Origin: Reyranella sp.
GTDB lineage: Bacteria > Pseudomonadota > Alphaproteobacteria > Reyranellales > Reyranellaceae
Direction: 5' to 3'
DNA: 64,000 nt
NCBI RefSeq assembly: GCF_030651995.1
Contig: NZ_JAUSBN010000066.1
Coordinates: forward strand, 46,923 to 110,922
This document shows positions 59,085 through 64,000 of this stretch, in pieces. The notes below the pieces were generated by a model. It searched no databases. It was not told the DNA's origin and saw nothing but the letters and a program-made list of their open reading frames with translations. A program made the position numbers and the translations under genes. Within the stretch, counting starts at the first letter, position 1, and each line of letters starts with the position of its first letter.

Positions 59085-60317
59085 TCACTTCACCCAAACG
59101 CCGCCGTCCTTGTTCTTGTACCCGAGGCTGAGATACGCCGCGTCGACCAGGGCCTGGCCGCGTTCGTTCATCAGCAGGCCCGGGCCCATGCGGTTCATCG
59201 TGTAGCCGAACGACAGGCCGGCGACCGGGTCGGCGAATCCCAGCGAGCCGCCGGCGCCGACATGGCCGAAGGCCGCGCTGCCCAGGATCACGCTGTCGCA
59301 ATCCTCGCCCCACAGTTTCGCGGCGAGGCTGCGCTTGCGGTTGTCCATGGATTTCATGAATCCCAGCGCAAAGCGCGTCGGGATGCGCAGGGTGGCGTCG
59401 TCGTGCGTCGCCATCGAGACCTCGCCCATGCGGGCCAGCGTCGTGGCATCGACCAGGTCGCCGCCGCCGTTCGCCAGCGGGCCGTACATGCCGGCCAAGC
59501 CGCGCGCGTTGGTGATGCCGTTGGCCGCGCCGATCTCGGCGGCATGGCCGGCGCGCGTGTTGGCGCCGCCCGAGCGCCAGGCGCCGTTGTTGAAATAGAA
59601 GAGGGCGGCGACCGATTCCTTGTTGGTGGCGAGGTCGCGCATGAAGGGCGTCACTGCGTCGGCGGCCTTGTAGACATGGGCCACGATAGGCGCGACCCGG
59701 GGCTCGATCTCTTCCGGCAGGCCGATCCAGAAATCGAGGCCCAGCGGCCCCGCGATCTCCTCGCGGAAGAAGGTGCCGAGCGACTTGCCGCTGGCGCGCC
59801 GCACCATCTCGCCGACCGTCCAGCCGAAGGTGAAGCCGTGATAGCCGTTACGCGTGCCGGGCTCCCAGAACGGGACCTCGGCCGCCAGCCGCTCGGTCAT
59901 GTAGGCCCAGTCATAGGGCCCGTCGTCCTTCACCCTGGCACGCACCGCCGGCACGGCCGAGGAATGATCGAGCATCATCCGCGTCGTCACGCGCTCCTTG
60001 CCGGCTTGAGCGAACTCCGGCCACAGTTCGGCGACCGGCGCGTCGAGGTCGAGCGTGCCGCGGCTCGCCAGCACATGCGCGCAGAGCGCGGTGGCACCCT
60101 TGGTGCAGGAGAAGACGATGCTCACCGTGTCGCGTGCCCACGGCGCCTGGGTCTTGGCATCGGCGACGCCGCCCCACAGGTCGACGACCGTCTCGCCGCC
60201 CACCGTCAGGCAGACCGAGGCGCCGATCTCGCCCTTCTCCTTGAGGTTCTTCTCGAAGGCTTCGGCAACCCTCTCGAAACCCGGCCGGCAGGTGCCCTGG
60301 GTCATGGGCGCGCTCAT
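59085..60317 (-). CDS. beta-lactamase-fold serine hydrolase (EstB-like)
   Basis: 410 residues from ATG 60317. The SxxK nucleophile is in VFSCTKGATAL (about 69), the YxG tyrosine in NGYHGFTFGW (about 159), and HVGAGGS near 366 stands for the KTG triad. This is the class C beta-lactamase/EstB carboxylesterase family. It hydrolyses small esters; true beta-lactamase activity is unlikely. Its start overlaps the stop of the alpha/beta hydrolase gene by 4 bases, and the AlkA-type gene is the first gene of the trio. Confidence 0.9.
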   Translation of the reverse strand: MSAPMTQGTCRPGFERVAEAFEKNLKEKGEIGASVCLTVGGETVVDLWGGVADAKTQAPWARDTVSIVFSCTKGATALCAHVLASRGTLDLDAPVAELWPEFAQAGKERVTTRMMLDHSSAVPAVRARVKDDGPYDWAYMTERLAAEVPFWEPGTRNGYHGFTFGWTVGEMVRRASGKSLGTFFREEIAGPLGLDFWIGLPEEIEPRVAPIVAHVYKAADAVTPFMRDLATNKESVAALFYFNNGAWRSGGANTRAGHAAEIGAANGITNARGLAGMYGPLANGGGDLVDATTLARMGEVSMATHDDATLRIPTRFALGFMKSMDNRKRSLAAKLWGEDCDSVILGSAAFGHVGAGGSLGFADPVAGLSFGYTMNRMGPGLLMNERGQALVDAAYLSLGYKNKDGGVWVK

Positions 60318-60985
60318 TGCTTCGGCACCGGCAGCTTGAAGGCGTCGAGCACGAAGCGCGCGCAGTGCGACAGGCCGGTCTGGTCGATCCCGTGGCTGAC
60401 GCCCTTGGCGATGTGCACGCCGACCTCGACGCCGTTCTCCTGCAGCGTGTGCGCGGCGCGCTGGGTCAGGACGGCCGGCAGCATCTCGTCGCTGTCGCCA
60501 TGGACCAGCAGCACCGGCGGCTTCGACCTGATCTCCGTCGCCAGCGCCTCGGGCGCGGCCAGCATGCCGGAGAAGCCGACGATGCCGGCCAGCGGCGTAG
60601 CGCGGCGCAACCCGACATGCAGCGCCATCATGGTGCCCTGGCTGAAGCCGATCACGACGGTCTTCGATTCGTCGAGCCCATACTTCGCCATCGTGTCGTC
60701 GAGGAACTGCTCGGCGAAGGGCGCGGCCGAGCGCACGCCCGCCGCCGCGACCTCGGGATCGAGGCGCGAGATGCCGAACCACTGGAAGCCCATCGGATTG
60801 CCCTCGCACGGGTAAGGCGCGTTGGGCGCGTGGAACACCGCGTCGGGCATCAGCGGCGCCAGCACGGGCGCGAGGCCGATCAGGTCGTTGCCGTCGGCGC
60901 CGTAGCCGTGCAGCAGGATCACGAGATGGCCGGGCTTGCCGCCGGCATGGGGGCCGTGGCTGGGTCCGTCGATCTTTCTGGTCAT
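60314..60985 (-). CDS. phospholipase/carboxylesterase-type alpha/beta hydrolase
   Basis: 223 residues from ATG 60985. Oxyanion HGYGADGNDLIGLAP at 26-40, nucleophile GFSQGTMMAL (Ser near 115), acid DSDEM (near 166) and catalytic His in KGVSHGID (near 195). This is the YpfH/acyl-protein thioesterase-like branch. It is flanked by 4-base overlaps on both sides, with the glycosylase upstream and the serine hydrolase downstream. Confidence 0.93.
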   Translation of the reverse strand: MTRKIDGPSHGPHAGGKPGHLVILLHGYGADGNDLIGLAPVLAPLMPDAVFHAPNAPYPCEGNPMGFQWFGISRLDPEVAAAGVRSAAPFAEQFLDDTMAKYGLDESKTVVIGFSQGTMMALHVGLRRATPLAGIVGFSGMLAAPEALATEIRSKPPVLLVHGDSDEMLPAVLTQRAAHTLQENGVEVGVHIAKGVSHGIDQTGLSHCARFVLDAFKLPVPKQ

Positions 60986-61647
60986 GTCGCCTTTTTCTCC
61001 TTTGCGCCCCAGTCCGGCATGTTGCGGCGATAATGCCAGAGCACCAGGGCCGCGGCGCTGCGCCAGGGCCGCCAGGCCTCGGCAATTTTGAGAAGCCGCT
61101 TTGCGTCGGGGCGGGTGTGCAGCTTCTTGAGATGCTGGGCAGCCACGACGAGGCCGAGGTCGAGCCCCGGCATGATGTCGGGCCGGCCGTGCGCGAACAT
61201 CAGGTAGATCTCCGCCGTCCACGGGCCGATGCCCTTGGCCTGGGTGAGCATGGCGATGGCCGCCGCGTCGTCGAGTTCGTCAAGCGCGTCGAAGGTTATG
61301 CGGCCCTCGACGATGTCGGTGGCGAGGCTGCGGCCGTACTTCATCTTGGCGCCCGAGAGGCCGACGGCGCGCAGCTGCTCGTCACTCATCGCCAGGAAAT
61401 CCGCCGGCTCCATCGACGGCACGGCCGCTTCGAGCCGCAGCCAGATGCTGCGGGCGGCATGAACCGAGACCTGCTGGCCCACGATCGAGCGCATCAGCCC
61501 GCCATAGCCTGTCGGCATCTCGCGCAGTTCGGGCGTGCCGGCCTCTGCCAGCGCACGCGCGATGTCGGGATCGGCGGCCGCCAGCTCACGCAGCGCCTTC
61601 TTGAGGGTCTTCTTGTCGAGAACGACCGGAGATGTCGCTTTGGCCAT
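60982..61647 (-). CDS. DNA-3-methyladenine glycosylase II (AlkA-type, HhH-GPD)
   Basis: 221 residues from ATG 61647. The helix-hairpin-helix and catalytic loop read LTQAKGIGPWTAEIYLMFAHGRPDIMPGLDLGLVV (about 138-172), with the catalytic Asp in GLDLG. MRSIVGQQVSVHAARSIWLRLE (about 52-73) is also typical. It removes alkylated purines by base excision repair. It overlaps the next gene by 4 bases and is divergent from gluQ across 48 bases. Confidence 0.93.
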   Translation of the reverse strand: MAKATSPVVLDKKTLKKALRELAAADPDIARALAEAGTPELREMPTGYGGLMRSIVGQQVSVHAARSIWLRLEAAVPSMEPADFLAMSDEQLRAVGLSGAKMKYGRSLATDIVEGRITFDALDELDDAAAIAMLTQAKGIGPWTAEIYLMFAHGRPDIMPGLDLGLVVAAQHLKKLHTRPDAKRLLKIAEAWRPWRSAAALVLWHYRRNMPDWGAKEKKAT

Positions 61648-61695
61648 GCTGCTCCCGCCATAGCACGCGGCGAGGGGGCGCTGTAACGTCGGATC

Positions 61696-62559
61696 ATGAC
61701 CGTCGTCACGCGTTTTGCCCCCAGTCCGACGGGCGAACTTCACCTCGGCAGCGCCTATTCGGCCCGCATCGCCTGGCGGCGTGCGCGGGACGCAGGCGGG
61801 ACCTTCCTGGTGCGCATCGAGGATATCGATATCCGCCGCTGCCGCCGCGAGTACGAGACCGCGATGCTGGCCGACCTGCGGTGGCTCGGCCTCGCGTGGG
61901 ACGGCGAGGTGCGCCGCCAGTCCGACCATTTCGCAGATTACGGCCGGGTGATGGACCGGCTCGACGCGCGCGGCCTGGTCTATCCCTGCTTCTGCACCCG
62001 CGCCGATATCGCGGCTTCCACCAGTGCGCCGCACCCGACGACGATGGGCCCCGACGGGCCGCTCTATCCTGGCACCTGCCGTCACCTCTCCAACGAGGAG
62101 CGCCGCCGCCGCATCGCCGCGGGCGTGGAGCACTGCATGCGCTTCGATTGCAGCCGCGCGGCGGAGCAGGCGGGGCCCTATTCCTTCTTCGACGAGACGC
62201 TGGGCCGGATCGAGGGCCAGCCGCGGCTGATGGGCGATTTCGTGATCGCGCGCAAGGACACGCCGACCAGCTATCATCTCTCGGTCACGGTCGACGACCA
62301 CCTGCAGGGCGTGACCCTGGTGACACGCGGGATCGATCTGTTGCCGTCGACGCATGTCCATGCCCTGCTGCAGAAGCTGCTGGGCTATGTTGCGCCGCAA
62401 TATGCCCATCACCCGCTGCTGACCGACGCCACCGGCCGCCGCTTCGCCAAGCGCGACCGCGACCTCACCATCCGGGCCTTGCGCGAGAGCGGGAGGACTC
62501 CGGCCGACGTTTTCGAAATGATCGACGGTTGGAGTTGCGCGACCCCCGTGAAGGGCTGA
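61696..62559 (+). CDS. gluQ: glutamyl-Q tRNA(Asp) synthetase
   Basis: 287 residues, the truncated GluRS paralogue without the anticodon domain. The HIGH motif is GELHLGSAYSARIAW (about 13-27), the zinc site uses YPCFCTR and LYPGTCR, and the KMSKS region reads GRRFAKRDRD (about 247-256). It adds glutamate to queuosine in the tRNA(Asp) anticodon. Rieske gene follows 10 bases downstream but has no evident functional link. Confidence 0.94.
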   Translation: MTVVTRFAPSPTGELHLGSAYSARIAWRRARDAGGTFLVRIEDIDIRRCRREYETAMLADLRWLGLAWDGEVRRQSDHFADYGRVMDRLDARGLVYPCFCTRADIAASTSAPHPTTMGPDGPLYPGTCRHLSNEERRRRIAAGVEHCMRFDCSRAAEQAGPYSFFDETLGRIEGQPRLMGDFVIARKDTPTSYHLSVTVDDHLQGVTLVTRGIDLLPSTHVHALLQKLLGYVAPQYAHHPLLTDATGRRFAKRDRDLTIRALRESGRTPADVFEMIDGWSCATPVKG

Positions 62560-62569
62560 CACTTCGGCC

Positions 62570-63727
62570 ATGGACCGGAAAGAACAACTGGCCGTCGGGA
62601 GGCGGCTGCTCGGCCATATCGACGGCCGCACCACCGATCTCGCCGACGCGCTGTTCCGCAACCGCGTCGACGCCTATTCCTGCCGCGAACGCGCCGCCCG
62701 CGAGCGCGACGCGCTGTTCCGCAGCCAGCCGCTGTTCATGGGCCTGTCGTCGCGTCTCTCCAAACCCGGCGACTACATCACCGAGGACGTGGCCGGTATG
62801 CCCGTGCTCCTGGTGCGCGGGCCCGACAGTGAGGTCCGTGCCTTCGCCAACATCTGCCGCCATCGCGGCGCACCCGTCGCCGAGGGCTGCGGCAATGCCC
62901 GCGCCTTCGTCTGCCCCTATCACGCCTGGACCTACGACACCCACGGCAAGCTGTTGGGGGTCACCGACAAGGCCGGCTTCGCCGGTCTCGATCTGGGGTC
63001 GCACGGGCTCGTTCGGCTGCCGGCCGGCGAGAAGCACGGCATGATCTTTGTGCGCGCGACTCCGGTGCAGGAAGGGGAGAGCGCCGGGATCGACGTGGAT
63101 GCGGTGCTGGGCTCGTTCGTGCCGGACTTCGCGGCGCTGCGGCCCGAGACCTACCCGCTCTACTCGGTCGACCGCATCACGCCACGCATCAACTGGAAGT
63201 TCGCCATCGACACGTTCCTCGAGGGCTATCACATCCCGCACCTGCACCGGAAAACCATCGCGCCTTACTTCATCGGCAACTGCGGCACCTTCGACGGCGC
63301 GGGCCGCCACGGCCGCATGTGCGTGCCGCGCACCTCGATCGAGGCGCTGCGCGAGCAGCCCGACGACGAACGCAACCTGCGCCCGCACATCATCGCGATC
63401 TACCAGCTCTTTCCCAACACCATCGTCATCTGGCAGGTCGACCATATCGAAATCTGGCGCGCCTTCCCCGATCGCAACGACCCCGGAAGCTGCACTGTCG
63501 AGTTCTCGCTCTATCGCCCCGCCGACAGCGACCGCCCGGAGAAGCACTGGGCCAAGAACCGCGACATCGCCATCCGCACCGTGCTGGACGAGGACTTCCC
63601 GCTGGGCGAGCGCATGCAGATCGGCTTCGAGTCCGGCGCGACGGAAGAGGTGATCTACGGCCGCAACGAACCCTCGCTCGTCCATTTCCACCGCTCGATC
63701 CGCAGCGCGCTGGGCGTGACGGCTTGA
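62570..63727 (+). CDS. Rieske aromatic ring-hydroxylating oxygenase, alpha subunit
   Basis: 385 residues. The Rieske [2Fe-2S] site is ICRHRGAPVAEGC then CPYHAWTYD (about 96-125). The mononuclear iron site is EGYHIPHLH (about 219-227), with the bridging Asp in FAIDTF. The family includes aromatic dioxygenases and carnitine, choline or stachydrine demethylases. The reductase is not beside it. A hairpin terminator follows 16 bases after the stop. Confidence 0.92.
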   Translation: MDRKEQLAVGRRLLGHIDGRTTDLADALFRNRVDAYSCRERAARERDALFRSQPLFMGLSSRLSKPGDYITEDVAGMPVLLVRGPDSEVRAFANICRHRGAPVAEGCGNARAFVCPYHAWTYDTHGKLLGVTDKAGFAGLDLGSHGLVRLPAGEKHGMIFVRATPVQEGESAGIDVDAVLGSFVPDFAALRPETYPLYSVDRITPRINWKFAIDTFLEGYHIPHLHRKTIAPYFIGNCGTFDGAGRHGRMCVPRTSIEALREQPDDERNLRPHIIAIYQLFPNTIVIWQVDHIEIWRAFPDRNDPGSCTVEFSLYRPADSDRPEKHWAKNRDIAIRTVLDEDFPLGERMQIGFESGATEEVIYGRNEPSLVHFHRSIRSALGVTA

Positions 63728-63743
63728 GCGATCTTTTCATGTT

Positions 63744-63767
63744 CCTCTCCCCCGATAGGGGGAGAGG
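63744..63767 (+). terminator. hairpin after the Rieske oxygenase gene
   Basis: CCTCTCCCCC (63744-63753), GATA loop, GGGGGAGAGG (63758-63767): a perfect 10-base stem. It is a common intergenic dyad in alphaproteobacteria and lies 16 bases after the Rieske gene stop. There is no U run. Confidence 0.7.
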
Positions 63768-63856
63768 CTAGGTGTGAGCTTTCAATAGGTTGTCCATCCG
63801 GCCCGGGCCGAGGAAGCTGAGGTTGTCGAGACTTCAATAATCCTTGGGAGAGCCGA

Positions 63857-64000
63857 ATCGACATCCACAAGAATGCCCGTCTGACGCCGCTCGGTCGAGA
63901 GCGCCTGGTCAAAATGGTCCTGGGTGGGCAGACGCCGAAGGCCGTCAGCGAAGCCGTAGGCGTCTGCCCTCGCACGGTGCGAAAGTGGGTCGAGCGCTAC
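63857..64000 (+). mobile_element. N-terminal part of an IS481-type transposase, cut by the window edge
   Basis: From 63857 the frame reads IDIHKNARLTPLGRERLVKM, then VLGGQTPKAVSEAVGV and CPRTVRKWVERY to the edge. This is the N-terminal helix-turn-helix of IS481-family transposases, which usually begin MNIHKNARLTP or MDIHKNARLTP. The codon at the expected start is ATC, not ATG, behind GGGAGAG. The copy may be inactive or use a rare start. The left end of the element probably lies between 63768 and 63850; TGTGAGC at 63773 is a possible end. Confidence 0.8.

Overview
The window reads as a chromosomal segment of a high-GC alphaproteobacterium. The pointers are Coq7-type ubiquinone hydroxylase, a HisKA_2 histidine kinase, glutamyl-Q tRNA(Asp) synthetase, a bacterial Ku, an NADH-dehydrogenase/SelD fusion and palindromic intergenic repeats of the CCTCATCCTGAGGAG type. 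A Reyranella- or Bradyrhizobium-like organism (Hyphomicrobiales/Rhodospirillales) is my best guess. It is an inference from gene content, not from a search.

Layout. 1-4.8 kb (-): an FMN-dependent monooxygenase cut by the left edge and a single-chain double ABC exporter, with a divergent LysR regulator. 5.7-7.5 kb (+): three tightly coupled phage-like genes (tail-fibre-like, T7 gp13-like, T7 gp14-like), then an FkbM methyltransferase. 9.6-14.2 kb: exported MsrB and MsrA, a cupin, a Ku protein with an internal in-frame deletion, a LysR gene with a perfect operator palindrome at its start, and an XRE regulator. 14.3-15.5 kb (-): asd, preceded by a threonine-rich leader peptide and a terminator hairpin, an apparent attenuator. 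15.5-28.2 kb: mixed metabolic and housekeeping genes (TauD-type dioxygenase, J-domain membrane protein, enoyl-CoA hydratase, CinA, RraA-like, OsmC, an H1-like 44-residue protein, SelD fusion, membrane proteins, MFS, HNH).

28.4-32.2 kb (-) is one packed run: Crp/Fnr regulator, SbmA/BacA-like membrane protein, YqaA, DsbB, Coq7, with a separate 50-residue gene upstream. 32.5-37.4 kb: a histidine kinase with a Crp/Fnr-type box, a VIT-family transporter behind an 18-codon upstream ORF, and an ABC/MacB-like efflux trio with a perfect FNR-type box at its promoter. 38.8-40.3 kb (-): an exported trypsin-like protease.

40.4-52.4 kb is an arsenic resistance island. Acr3 is divergent from an ArsR-ArsC fusion, GAPDH, ArsJ and tandem ArsA. 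A second ArsR, a flavoprotein with a Cys-pair tail and three MFS transporters follow. Together these cover arsenate reduction, arsenite efflux and the 1-arseno-3-phosphoglycerate route (GAPDH plus ArsJ). Three promoters in the island share a TTC-NN-GAA palindrome.

52.4-64 kb: nitronate monooxygenase, GST, carotenoid oxygenase, a lower-GC patch with a HEPN-like protein, GNAT, MFS, an overlapping trio (AlkA-type glycosylase, alpha/beta hydrolase, beta-lactamase-fold esterase), gluQ, a Rieske oxygenase, and the start of an IS481-type transposase at the right edge. I found no rRNA, tRNA or CRISPR array.
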